The position numbers and the translations under genes were made by a program. Of a stretch of 64,000 nucleotides of DNA, positions 16,486 to 24,574 are shown one piece after another (positions within the stretch are counted from its first letter, which is position 1; every line of letters starts with the position of its first letter). Source of the DNA: Nonomuraea aurantiaca (GTDB lineage: Bacteria; Actinomycetota; Actinomycetes; Streptosporangiales; Streptosporangiaceae). The stretch is from assembly GCF_020215705.1 (NCBI RefSeq), contig NZ_JAIWNB010000034.1:1-64000 (forward strand), given 5' to 3'. The notes beneath the pieces are model-generated. The model had not been told where the DNA came from. It did no database searches and worked only from the letters and a program-made list of their open reading frames with translations.

Positions 16486-16893
16486 TCAGGCAGCGCCGCC
16501 GCGCTCGTTGAGCCCGTCATCCGTCCACCCGTTGGTGAGGATCACCGGCAGGCCGGCTACGACGGCGATCGCGACGACCGGCGCCGGGACGTGCAGCGCC
16601 AGCCCCCAGAGGCTGAACGTGTCGGCGACCCAGGGCAGGTGGGGCCAGCCGCACAGGACGAGCATCGCCGCGAGGAAGAGCCGCTCGATCCGTATTAGCT
16701 TCGGCGAGCGGATCGGCTGACCGCGCGTAATCAGGTAGATGCGGGTGCCGAACACGGCCAGTACGAGCAGTGACACTGCCGGTCCGATCAGCCACCCGGT
16801 TACCCACTCGCGCGTCCAAGGGGCGAACTCATCTGCGGCGACGCCTTGAATCTCGACGCTGGTCCAGGCCAGCGCCAGCGTCAACACGATCAT
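16486..16893 (-). CDS. Four-span membrane protein of unknown function
   Basis: A 135-residue protein with hydrophobic segments at about residues 1-12, 34-54, 70-88 and 98-122. Loops are short; acidic residues near the first loop (DEFAPWTREW). The frame is open further upstream (INAANRLAAAG precedes the ATG), but that part runs into the hairpin at 16926-16996. I do not recognise the family. If the native start was upstream, the hairpin element has replaced it. Confidence 0.5.
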   Translation of the reverse strand: MIVLTLALAWTSVEIQGVAADEFAPWTREWVTGWLIGPAVSLLVLAVFGTRIYLITRGQPIRSPKLIRIERLFLAAMLVLCGWPHLPWVADTFSLWGLALHVPAPVVAIAVVAGLPVILTNGWTDDGLNERGGAA

Positions 16894-16925
16894 TCCTGCG
16901 GCTGCCAGCCGGTTGGCGGCGTTGA

Positions 16926-16992
16926 TAACTAATTAATAACCCTTGAGTTGCTTGAGGCTCACAGAGCCTCAAGCAACTCAAGGGTATTAGTT
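16926..16992. repeat. Long near-perfect hairpin with AT-rich ends
   Basis: Two 21-bp arms pair perfectly: 16940-16960 and 16964-16984, with a loop of only three bases (ACA). Beyond a short bulge the pairing continues with TAACTAAT against ATTAGTTA. The AT-rich ends stand out in a region of about 70% GC. Lying between two minus-strand genes it could be a terminator, a two-sided operator or a miniature mobile element. Confidence 0.85.
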
Positions 16993-17007
16993 ACCGGCTG
17001 CGGCGTC

Positions 17008-17154
17008 TCATTCTCTCCGGATCAGCAAGAAGGCCCCAAGGGCGATCAACACAATCCCCAGCAGGACCAGGGTCGCACCGATGCCGATCAGGATCGTCCC
17101 CAGGAGGACGAGGATCGTCCCGATGAGGAGGAGAAAGATCGCGAGCACGGTCAC
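17008..17154 (-). CDS. Tiny hydrophobic two-span peptide
   Basis: Forty-eight residues, GTG start, with an excellent ribosome site (ACAGGAGGCCGCC). Almost all residues are Leu, Ile, Val, Gly or Thr: LLIGTILVLLGTILIGIGA and LVLLGIVLIALGAFL, ending in RRE. The Gly residues recur every 6-8 positions, as in packed transmembrane helices. It is like small membrane peptides of the DUF6458 and YqhR type in spirit, but I cannot assign it. A long hairpin follows immediately downstream. Confidence 0.6.
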   Translation of the reverse strand: MTVLAIFLLLIGTILVLLGTILIGIGATLVLLGIVLIALGAFLLIRRE

Positions 17155-18048
17155 GGCGGCCTCCTGTCACCCTTCCGCCCGACACCCTTCCCCTCTCCAG
17201 CGCAAACACTCTGCCCCCGACGACTCTCAACGGCGTCCTTCTCGCCGGGTAGCCCCGGTGCATTGCTGCACCGGGGTCAGGTAGCGACGGCGCATTGCTG
17301 CGCCGCCGCCCCCTCGGAACCGTGCATGCGACGGGCCTTGCCCACCACATCGCCCATCCTCCGCCACCACCACGGCGACGACCAGCGGGATGGACCGCTT
17401 CATCCCTGAGGGGAGCCGCGATCGTGGTTCGGGTAGTTCAGCAGGTGGACGGCCACCGGTGTAACGGCGTTCCGCTCGTCAACGGCGCCGCTGGAAGGCT
17501 GCCGCGTCCGACCCCGAAAACCTGTGTTCGCCGCAGTAGACATTTGTGGCCGCTGAGGCTATTGTTTCTCACATCGCAAGGACGGATCGACTGGGCAGCG
17601 GAAGTATTGGCACCACGATGAACTGCCCGGAGCAAGATGAAGTGGAAGTAGATGGCAGAGGGTCGGACGTGACGGGCCAGCGCAGTAGTTAAGGGCCCCG
17701 ACCGTGGACGCGCTGCCGCAAGTGAAGTTGCAGTAGCAGTTGGTAGGTGGCAGAAGGTCGGACGTGACGGGCCAGCGCAATGGTTAGGGGCCCTGATCGT
17801 GGACGCGCTGCCGTAGGTGAAGTTGGACAATAGGTCGCGAAGATAGAGATGAAGGGAGTGTTGAACGCCATCGGGATCGCCCGTTGTCGGCTGTGTCTCG
17901 CCGCTCGGGTACCGCAGTTCCACAGATAGGCAGGTGGTCTCCGGTCACGCATCCGCGATCCCCGCATCACCGCCGGACAGTACGGCGGAGCGGAAAACAG
18001 TAAGCCGGCCAGATGGCCGGTAGATGGTAGATGGTGTTTGAACTCTTC
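17155..18048. other. Long non-coding stretch with a tandem duplication
   Basis: About 900 bp without a convincing gene on either strand. Two imperfect direct copies of about 77 bp (17654-17730 and 17749-17826, offset 95-96 bp) contain the shared block GGTCGGACGTGACGGGCCAG. The frames that cross it in all registers lack a plausible start and have repetitive Arg/Ala-rich translation. The stretch ends in the hairpin before the MerR gene. Confidence 0.5.
17654..17826. repeat. Two tandem 77-bp direct repeats
   Basis: Copy 1 is 17654-17730 and copy 2 is 17749-17826. They share GGTCGGACGTGACGGGCCAG, GGGCCC, GTGGACGCGCTGCCG and GTGAAGTTG in the same order. The role is unknown. Confidence 0.8.
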
Positions 18049-18079
18049 GGGGCCCCGGCGCGACAGGCGCCGGGGCCCC
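18049..18079 (+). terminator. GC-only hairpin upstream of the MerR gene
   Basis: GGGGCCCCGGCGC (18049-18061) pairs perfectly with 18067-18079 across GACAG. It ends 23 bases before the MerR start codon, so it is either the terminator of something upstream or, if transcription starts further left, a stable structure in the 5' leader. Confidence 0.65.
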
Positions 18080-18102
18080 TGTGCGTAAACGGAAAGGAAT
18101 GT

Positions 18103-18504
18103 ATGGATCAACGTCGCTCGGCTGCCGACGGTGACACGCTCACTCACGGCAGGACTGCGAACACGGCCGGGTCCAGGGCTGGATTCAGGGCCGAAGAGGG
18201 GTTCGAGGATCGGTTCGACGATGAGGACTACCCCGCCTACAGCATGGGGGCGGCCGCGGAGATGCTCGGTGTCAGCCCCACGTTCCTGCGGGCGCTGGGC
18301 GCGGCGAAACTGATCGAGCCGAAACGCTCCGGCGGCGGCCACCGCCGCTACTCCCGCTACCAACTGCGGCTGGCCGCGCGAGCCCGGGAACTCGTCGATC
18401 AGGGCACCCCCGTGGAAGCCGCCTGCCGGATCATCATCTTGGAAGACCAACTCGCCGAGGCGCTGCGCATCAACAACGCGCGCGACCGCCCGGCCGGACA
18501 CTAG
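18103..18504 (+). CDS. MerR family transcriptional regulator
   Basis: A 133-residue regulator from ATG 18103 (AAAGGAATGT upstream). Residues 1-45 are a polar tail. The MerR winged helix follows: YSMGAAAEMLGVSPTFLRAL, then RSGGGHRRYSRYQLRLAARA, and a helix that ends LEDQLAEALRINNA. The protein stops soon after the DNA-binding domain and has no effector domain or metal-binding cysteines, as in the short MerR/BldC-like regulators of actinomycetes. It is followed by a clear terminator. Confidence 0.88.
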   Translation: MDQRRSAADGDTLTHGRTANTAGSRAGFRAEEGFEDRFDDEDYPAYSMGAAAEMLGVSPTFLRALGAAKLIEPKRSGGGHRRYSRYQLRLAARARELVDQGTPVEAACRIIILEDQLAEALRINNARDRPAGH

Positions 18505-18520
18505 CCCCCGGCGGTGTGAG

Positions 18521-18552
18521 AAGACCCGGCAGCGTGAGGCTGACCGGGTCTT
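18521..18552 (+). terminator. Terminator of the MerR gene
   Basis: AAGACCCGG (18521-18529) pairs with CCGGGTCTT (18544-18552) with a 14-nt loop, 16 bp after the MerR stop. Confidence 0.75.
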
Positions 18553-18758
18553 GGTGCGCGAGAGCGCGACTTGATCGCGCTCGTTGCCGCCGGCCACGCA
18601 TCTCCGCAATTCATGCCACCTACCAGGTGTGATGACGTTTCGCACGCCAATGGACATCTGGGCTTCAGCACGTGCGGTTCCCAGGCGCCCGTGACGGCGC
18701 CCGTGACATGGTCCTTGCGTCTCCAGCCAGATCGGCCTATGACCGGTCGGCCTGCTGT

Positions 18759-19151
18759 TCAGGTGCCTTTAGGCCCGGGCGGCGGCTGCACCGTCTCAAT
18801 CGCCTCCTCCACCGACGACTCCACCTGGAACGCGGTGCGCAGGCCGGTGATCGTCAAGATGCGCTCCAGCGGGCGCGGGATGCTCGACAAGACCAGGCTG
18901 CTCTGCTGTTCGCGGCTCTGCTTGAGCAGCAGCACCAGCACGCCGACGCCCATGGAATCGCAGAACGTCACGCCGCTCAGATCCAGCACCATCCCCGCCG
19001 ACTGCGTCGTCTGCCAGGCGTCCTTCACCTGGCGGTGCAACAGACCCGCGGAGTTGTAGTCGAGCTCGCCGGCCACGCGCGCGACGATGAAGGTCTCGTG
19101 CAGCCCGATCGAGACGGTGAAGCGGTCGGAGGAACCATCGTCCTCATCCAT
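18759..19151 (-). CDS. STAS domain anti-sigma factor antagonist with intact serine
   Basis: A 130-residue protein with a complete STAS domain: TFIVARVAGELDYNSAGLLH, MVLDLSGVTFCDSMGVGVLV and RPLERILTITGLRTAF. Ser66 (CDSMG) occupies the site phosphorylated by RsbW/SpoIIAB kinases, unlike the two copies at 10826 and 11436. It is thus the most likely regulated antagonist for the SigB-like factor in this island. No kinase partner of the RsbW type is next to it. Confidence 0.88.
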   Translation of the reverse strand: MDEDDGSSDRFTVSIGLHETFIVARVAGELDYNSAGLLHRQVKDAWQTTQSAGMVLDLSGVTFCDSMGVGVLVLLLKQSREQQSSLVLSSIPRPLERILTITGLRTAFQVESSVEEAIETVQPPPGPKGT

Positions 19152-19346
19152 GAGGCATCATCCTTGACCCCAGACCGACAACGAGCAACCCTCCCGGAAC
19201 GGGGCGGTATTACCAGGTCAGCGCAGCAGGACGACTAACCCGCCGCCGACCGAAGTCGAGGGGCTCGCGCTGCTGGAACACCTGCTCGGCGCAAGGGTGA
19301 TCACCCCGCGCCGCGCCGGAGCCGGTGCGGGCAGAAAACGCGACAC

Positions 19347-19499
19347 TCAGTGGTGGTGACGCCGCGAGCGGACCTTGTCGAAGAAGTGGTGAGCCTTCTG
19401 CTGGGCGTGCGGATCCCCGGCCACCCGCTTGACCTTCTCGACGTCCCGCTTGCGCGGGCGGCACAGGTACGCGCGCACCTTGTCCATGAGCGAAATCAT
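19347..19499 (-). CDS. Small basic protein with His tail
   Basis: Fifty residues starting MISLMDKVRAYLCRPRKRDV and ending DKVRSRRHHH; more than a third of the residues are Lys, Arg or His. GGGTAGGGGGTGCGC precedes the ATG. Too small to appear among long frames, but codon use and start context look real. Not recognised; a helical nucleic-acid-associated peptide is possible. Confidence 0.5.
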   Translation of the reverse strand: MISLMDKVRAYLCRPRKRDVEKVKRVAGDPHAQQKAHHFFDKVRSRRHHH

Positions 19500-19808
19500 G
19501 CGCACCCCCTACCCAGAAAGCGCCCCGCCACCGCCCTGACCATTACGCCAGGCCACAAGCCTCGGGGGTCCGGCCCTCGGGAGGAATGGAACGATCAGTA
19601 GCGGTTCGGTGTGCAGTTGCCACGCTGATCGCCGTCGCGGCCAGCAGGCGGACGGGGGGTAGGGATGCACCGCCACTGACTGCAAATTGTAACTTAACAG
19701 CTACATCGTGTGTCAGTGGGGTGGGGGAGAACGAACACGCAGAGTCCGCCCGCAGGACGGAGGGAACCCCGCCCTCCCTCACCGCCCCCTCCGACGTGAG
19801 GAAACGCC
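19500..19808. other. Intergenic stretch, no gene seen
   Basis: About 309 bp between divergent genes. Frames crossing it are Arg/Ala-rich without plausible starts. An AT-richer patch (19682-19705, with TTGTAACTTAACAG) could hold a promoter for the plus-strand gene. Confidence 0.35.
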
Positions 19809-20436
19809 ATGTTCACCCGTTTCCGCCAGCGCCCTTGCCGCCGCCACGGCCCTCACGCTTACCCTGGCCGGCCCCGCCGCCTCCGCAGCCGATTCCCCAC
19901 CCCCGGCGACAGCTTCAGGCTCAGCCTCAGCGCCGAGCAAGTGACGTTCACCTGCGACAAAAAGACCCACACCATCAGCCTGAAAGGCAGCGTCTCCCTC
20001 CAGGCGGGCCTGCCAAGCCCGGCTCACCCGCTCTCCCTGCCCATGACGGTCACCAGCGCCGAGCTGTCCGGCACCAGCTCCGCATTCGGCAAGGTCATGG
20101 CGAGCCTGGACGGCACGCCGATCGGCGAACTGGTCAAGCAGGGCGTGGCGACGCCCTTCCCCGCCCGGCATGACCTGCCGCTGAAGCTCAACATCACTTT
20201 CGAGCGCGCGGCCTGCGGCGGCGGCGCCAACGCCGCGCAGAGCTCCATGCGGCGAGCGGCTGAATCCCTGGTCCTGACCACGAAGGATCCCGCCAAACTG
20301 ATCGGCACCCTCACCACGTTTCGCCCAAGAGCGGCCTGTACCAACTGCAAAACCCCGTCGACCTGATCCTGCCGGACACCCCGGAAACGACCGTCGCCAG
20401 CATCCAAAGATCCCCGTCCAGGTCGGCGGCCTGTAG
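19809..20436 (+). pseudogene. Secreted protein broken by several frameshifts
   Basis: Reading across frames reconstructs a secreted protein of about 205 residues. After MFTR the signal peptide lies in the +1 frame (VSASALAAATALTLTLAGPA then ASAADS). The mature part returns to the first frame (QVTFTCDKKTHTISLKGS to AKLIGTLTT), then the natural continuation is shifted again (SPKSGLYQLQNPVDLILPD), and the closing IPVQVGGL is in yet another register. At least four indels are needed. I do not recognise the family. Sequencing error is possible, but four in 600 bp makes true decay likelier. Confidence 0.7.
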
Positions 20437-20773
20437 GGGTGGAGGGGACCATTCCGGTTAACTGGCGGTTCCGAGATACGGGTGAAACCGGCCATCAGTC
20501 GATCATGTTCGTAAGGAAGTGAACCGGAGCGTCTCCGTGACCCTGGGGTGCGGAATCTCGGAAGTGCGGCATGGAGTCGACGCCAATTACAACGGGCGTC
20601 GCTCGCACTATGGCGAGTCGACCTGGTACGCCTGCCTGGCTTCTGCGCCAACCGGCTGAATCTATGGTGTGAAAGAACCCAGGGCTGCACATCAGCAGCC
20701 CTGGGTTTCGTCGTTCACCATGGCGCTGCGGCCGTTGCGATGTACGTCGCCGGCAGGCCGCAAGCGCGGGAGC
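20437..20773. other. Intergenic stretch ending in a terminator
   Basis: About 340 bp with no frame of convincing composition on either strand. The only clear element is the hairpin at 20676-20707. Confidence 0.35.
20676..20707. terminator. Strong hairpin terminator
   Basis: AACCCAGGGCTGC (20676-20688) pairs with 20695-20707 around a six-base loop, 13 bp in all. It sits beyond the 3' end of the minus-strand gene at 20774 and downstream of the pseudogene, so it may serve either side. Confidence 0.75.
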
Positions 20774-21226
20774 TTACGGTTCGGGAATCTCTCGTACCAG
20801 GCGTGAGGTCCAGGGGCACCAGATGAGGCCGGGAAGGAAGGGGCCGCCCGCTTCGTCCAGGTGCTCTTCGACGTAGGGGATCGTGGCGTCGCACACTTCG
20901 ATGGCGAAGTCGAAGAAGTCGACCGTGTCGGGGTTGTAGTGGTAGCTCCAGCGCCAGTTGTAGGGGGCGGGGCGCTTGATGATCCTGCCGATGATGTGAG
21001 GCTCGCTGGTGGTCGCGCCGCTCAGCAGGTCTCTGGCGTGCTGGATCTTGGCGGGGTCGGTGAGCTTGAGGACGGCCGTTTCCTGGGTGATGTCGGTGAA
21101 CTCGAAGTAGGCCTCCGAGGCGGTGGCGCGGTGGGCCGCGTCGGCCTGCTGGGCCTGGGCGGGTGCGGCCAGGGCGATCATCGCGACCGCTGCGAGGGCG
21201 GCGATCTGGGGGGTGATACGTCGCAT
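20774..21226 (-). CDS. Secreted BP74-like protein
   Basis: About 150 residues with a signal peptide ([19 protein letters not shown]). The mature part shows the BP74 N-terminal-like pattern found in secreted actinomycete proteins often named calmodulin-binding: [59 protein letters not shown] and [17 protein letters not shown]. The two Cys may form a disulfide. ATG 21226 is favoured because CAGGAG lies six bases upstream. The ligand in bacteria is unknown. Confidence 0.75.
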   Translation of the reverse strand: MRRITPQIAALAAVAMIALAAPAQAQQADAAHRATASEAYFEFTDITQETAVLKLTDPAKIQHARDLLSGATTSEPHIIGRIIKRPAPYNWRWSYHYNPDTVDFFDFAIEVCDATIPYVEEHLDEAGGPFLPGLIWCPWTSRLVREIPEP

Positions 21227-21427
21227 TGGCATCTCCTGTGCCTGGTGGGGTCGTGCCCACGCCCCGTCGTCACGTACTGCAACAGAAGGAGTGCGTTGGG
21301 TGCTTGGAGTTGTCCTCGTCCGGACTGGCCGGCTACTGATGCAGCCGGTGCGCTAGGCGGGCGACGTCACAGGTTCCGGTCGGCAGACCGATGCGGGCTT
21401 CCTGTGCTTGATGCGATCGGGAGGAAG

Positions 21428-21652
21428 TCAGTAGAACCTCACGAGCACGCCGTCCCGGCACACGTGCATCTCGCCGTTGTAGTAGCCGTAGTGGCCGTCG
21501 AGCCAATAGCTGCCCAGGGGGTGCATACCGCAGTGGTTCCCGGCTGCCGGTGCTGAGTGGGTCTGGGCGCTGGCGACGGTGAGGGGGGCCTGCAGGGCGG
21601 CTGCTGCCGCGACTCCCGCGATCAGGACGCGCAGTCCAGTGATCATGCGCAT
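21428..21652 (-). CDS. Small secreted protein
   Basis: Seventy-four residues from ATG 21652 (CTGAAAGGTGGATCAAGC upstream). A signal peptide (about residues 1-30, ending TVASAQ) precedes a 45-residue mature peptide with two Cys (NHCGMHPLG and HVCRDGVLVRFY) and many Tyr/Gly/His residues (SYWLDGHYGYYNGEM). Not recognised beyond a small secreted actinomycete protein. The upstream 300 bp are AT-richer and probably hold its promoter. Confidence 0.65.
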   Translation of the reverse strand: MRMITGLRVLIAGVAAAAALQAPLTVASAQTHSAPAAGNHCGMHPLGSYWLDGHYGYYNGEMHVCRDGVLVRFY

Positions 21653-21959
21653 GCTTGATCCACCTTTCAGGGTCTGTACATGGAGAGCGCGCAAAGCTAA
21701 GGCCGTGCCGCTCACCTGCTAAGAATTACATAAAGCAATCATAACTTCACTATCCGTGTTCGCACTAGTCGTACGGAGACTGGCAGGCCGTCACCGGGGC
21801 GAGGCCACCGGCCAGGCCGGCGGGCACGAAACAACTCCATGTCTGCCACCGCCCATCCGCTGGCTCACGTTCTCGGGGCAGCAAGCTGTCACCGAGCGGT
21901 AGTGATCCTCCAATGCCAGTCGTAATTGCTTAGCGTTTACATTCCGTGCGGGCGGCTGG
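21653..21959. other. Promoter-like intergenic stretch
   Basis: About 307 bp upstream of the small secreted protein. It includes an AT-rich patch (21720-21770) unusual for this DNA, suited to a promoter. No gene is seen. Confidence 0.35.
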
Positions 21960-23386
21960 CTAATGGTCACCCGCCCGGCGCGGACTTCCGGCGGCGGGAC
22001 GTAGCGCCCGGCAGCGGTACGGCGTCCGGGGTGGCCAGCTTGTCGACGGCCGCGCGGCGGGCCCGCTCCGGCCGCCGGTCATAGCGCGCCGTCGTGGCCG
22101 GGGAGGCGTGGCCGGGGAGGCGTGCCCGAGTAGGGCTTGCGCGGTGGCCAGGTCCACGCCGGCGTCGAGGAGTTCGCCGGTAAACGTGCGGCGGAAGTCA
22201 TGCGCGTCCGGGGCTTCGGCGAGCCCGGCTTGTTCGGCGCGGTTGGCGATGACGTCGCCGACCGTCTGGCCGCTCATGTGGACGGCGACGAAGTCACTCT
22301 GGCTGACCAGGGCCTCGTGCGCGGGCCGCTCAGAGATGACCCAGTCCTCAGGCAGACTCCACCGCTGAACCTGACGATGACCCAGGCCGGTATTCGACGT
22401 GTCCATCAGGTCGTACGCCGACGGCTGCCGGTTCCACACCTCATGACCGGTGTAGCGGGGACTGGCCAGGATCGCGCGGACCGTAGTCAGTGTCCACCGC
22501 TCGGCACTCCGATGCGCATTGCGCTGCGGGTCCGCCACCGACGGGCAGGGGATGTCCATGTCGTTCAGGGCACTAGTGATCCGCGCCAGGCTATGCCCAG
22601 CCAGTCGCCGGCCGAACATCCACTTCACGATCTCAGCGGTCGCCGGATCCGGCTCCAGCCGATGCGCGCGGCGGCCCCACGCCGCGTGCGCCCGGTTGGG
22701 ATGCGGTCCCGCGTCCACCAGCCGATACCCGTACGGCGGCCGCCCGCCCAGATACCGGCCCTGCACGCTCACCTGGGCGGCCATCGCCGTCCGTACCCGG
22801 ATCCGTGTCCGGGTGATCTCCCGTTTCGACTGCACTCCCAGCTCGACCATCAACCGCTCGTGGCCTTCGGCCTGGAAATCGACCCGGCCACCAGCTTCCG
22901 GCAGCCACAACTGCACACCGTAGTGTTCGAACAACGGAGCCATCAGGCTGAACTGATTACCGTAGAACGCACGCTCGTACTCGCCCACCACGATCGCGTC
23001 GAAGGCCCGATCCGGATCGGCCATCGCCAGTACCAGCGCAGCCGCCTGCGTCCGCCTTGACCAGGGCAGTACCCGGCTCTCCCCACGTCGAAGAACTCCG
23101 CCACGATCCGGCCGGACCCCGCCACCAGCGCCTCGGCCTGAGCCCGCTGCCGTGCCCGCGACGTCACCGGATCCTGATGATCCTCCGTCGACACCCGGCC
23201 GTAGGAGGCGAACCGCAACGCACCCCCCGCGCCGCGCCGTAGGCCGATTCCGCGACCGCTCCACCCACGCCAGCAACCCGTCCCCACGTGTACCCGGCAG
23301 CGTCCTGGTTCTCCCCGACCTCGTCGGATTTGAAGGCACTCGCTCAGAATGAACGAACCCACATCAGCACACACGAGAAATCCCAC
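21960..23386 (-). pseudogene. Serine recombinase fused to a tyrosine recombinase C-terminus, frameshifted
   Basis: The N-terminal resolvase domain (SYGRVSTEDHQDPVTSR, nucleophile Ser) is in one frame until about 23085, where a base is missing in a G-run; the rest (VLPWSRRTQAAALVLAMADP, EYERAFYGNQFSLMAPLFEH, RPPYGYRLVDAGPHPN, and a recombinase domain to VISERPAHEALVSQSDF) is in the next frame. At that point the zinc-ribbon end of a large serine recombinase is replaced by the end of a tyrosine integrase: APDAHDFRRTFTGELLDAGV and QALLGHASPAT. A 14-bp duplication then shifts the frame, so the nucleophile Tyr (ARYD) is lost from the reading frame. The start codon is uncertain. Confidence 0.85.
22093..22120. 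repeat. 14-bp tandem duplication in the recombinase pseudogene
   Basis: CGTGGCCGGGGAGG occurs twice in a row (22093-22106 and 22107-22120). With one copy the minus-strand frame reads GHASPATTARYDRRPERARR; with two it shifts before the Tyr. Confidence 0.9.
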
Positions 23387-23696
23387 TCATATAGCCTTGA
23401 AGCCATATGCACAGAAGACGATAAATGACCAAATCACACGAAATACCATTTATGCAGTCAACCCCCTGTTGCTGGCTATGAGCTGGCAGGGAGCAGGACC
23501 CGCCACCACCTCGCTCCCGGACCCTCAGGAATCCGAATCACGCCGGATACCTCTTTCCCGGGGCCATGATCGCGGCGCGGATACGAGCCGCTTCAATAAA
23601 CGCCCCGTCCACTTCATCGGTGCAGATTCCGGGCGCCTAAGGCGCCGCGATGATGCATGATAGAGGGGCTCAACGACGTGGACCCAGGAGGTGGGC
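23387..23696. other. Intergenic stretch with an AT-rich island
   Basis: About 310 bp upstream of the antitoxin gene. From about 23345 to 23480 the base composition is far more AT-rich than the surroundings, with no open frame of note. It may be the flank of a mobile element. Confidence 0.4.
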
Positions 23697-24398
23697 ATGG
23701 CCATCGATCGGTTCGCCACACCGTTGTACGGCATCGCCGAAGCGGCCGGCTACCTCTCGATCCCCGCCTCCACCTTCACCACCTGGGCCTTCGGCTACCA
23801 GCGCCGCCAACGTGACGGCCGAGCCGTTCACGCCAAGCCGGTCATCACTGCCGTTCGAGCGGGGCGGCCGAACGAGGCCTCGGTGCCTTTCATCGGACTG
23901 GCCGAGGGATACGCCCTGGCCACGTTCCGGCAGGCAGGCGTGCCACTCCAGCGCATCCGCCCGGAGATCGACGCACTCCAGCGCGAACTCGGCCTGGAAC
24001 ACGCCCTTGCCAGCCGCCGGCTCTTCACCGACGGCGCCGAAGTCCTCTACGACTACGCCGAGAACGTCGGCGACGACTCGGCGCGCGAACTGGTCGTCGT
24101 CCGCAACAACCAACGCGTCTTCACCGAGGTCGTGGATAGCTACCTGCGCCGGGTGGACTTCGCCCACGATGGCTACGCCCAGGTGATCACCCTCCCGCAA
24201 TACCGCGTCGCCAAGGTCACGGTCGACGCCGACCATGCCTTCGGTCGGCCCCGGTTCGCCCACGGCGGCGCCAAGCTCGAAGACGTGATCGATCTGTTTC
24301 GGGCCGGTGAACCCGTCGACGTCGTAGCAGAGGAATACGGGCTCACCCGCGACGAGATCGAGGACGTCCTGCGTGTCGCCACTCGAACAGCCGCGTAA
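23697..24398 (+). CDS. VapB45-like antitoxin (DUF433)
   Basis: A 233-residue protein from ATG 23697, with AGGAGG five bases upstream. The N-terminus resembles a helix-turn-helix (YGIAEAAGYLSIPASTFTTW), and the C-terminal 60 residues are a DUF433 domain: RFAHGGAKLEDVIDLFRAGE and VAEEYGLTRDEIEDVLRVA. This two-domain arrangement is that of the VapB45 antitoxin of Mycobacterium tuberculosis. The antitoxin would bind its toxin and its own promoter. The 3' end overlaps the toxin start by 26 bases. Confidence 0.85.
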   Translation: MAIDRFATPLYGIAEAAGYLSIPASTFTTWAFGYQRRQRDGRAVHAKPVITAVRAGRPNEASVPFIGLAEGYALATFRQAGVPLQRIRPEIDALQRELGLEHALASRRLFTDGAEVLYDYAENVGDDSARELVVVRNNQRVFTEVVDSYLRRVDFAHDGYAQVITLPQYRVAKVTVDADHAFGRPRFAHGGAKLEDVIDLFRAGEPVDVVAEEYGLTRDEIEDVLRVATRTAA

Positions 24399-24563
24399 GT
24401 TCTTCGTCGACCGCAGCCTCGGCCGGGTCGCAGTCCCCAGATTGCTCCGCGAAGCGGGATGGGACCTGATCACCCTGGCCGAACACTACGGCGTGCCCCA
24501 AGACGAAACGATCGAAGACACCCGCTGGATCGAAGACAGCGCCAAACTCGGCTGGGCCGTCCT
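24373..24563 (+). pseudogene. VapC45-like PIN toxin, truncated
   Basis: From GTG 24373 the frame reads KFFVDRSLGRVAVPRLLREA, GWDLITLAEHYGVPQDETIE and DTRWIEDSAKLGWAVL, the N-terminal part of a VapC45/DUF5615-like PIN ribonuclease with two conserved Asp. The protein should run on to about 130 residues with the other acidic metal ligands; instead it stops matching at about codon 63, where sequence of the molybdopterin oxidoreductase begins. The toxin is therefore dead while its antitoxin is intact. Confidence 0.8.
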
Positions 24564-24574
24564 AGCTGTGGTCG

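Noticed and set aside
21960-23386. A transposase or insertion sequence at the chimera
   Set aside because: The domains are recombinases, not transposases, and no terminal inverted repeats or target duplications were seen.
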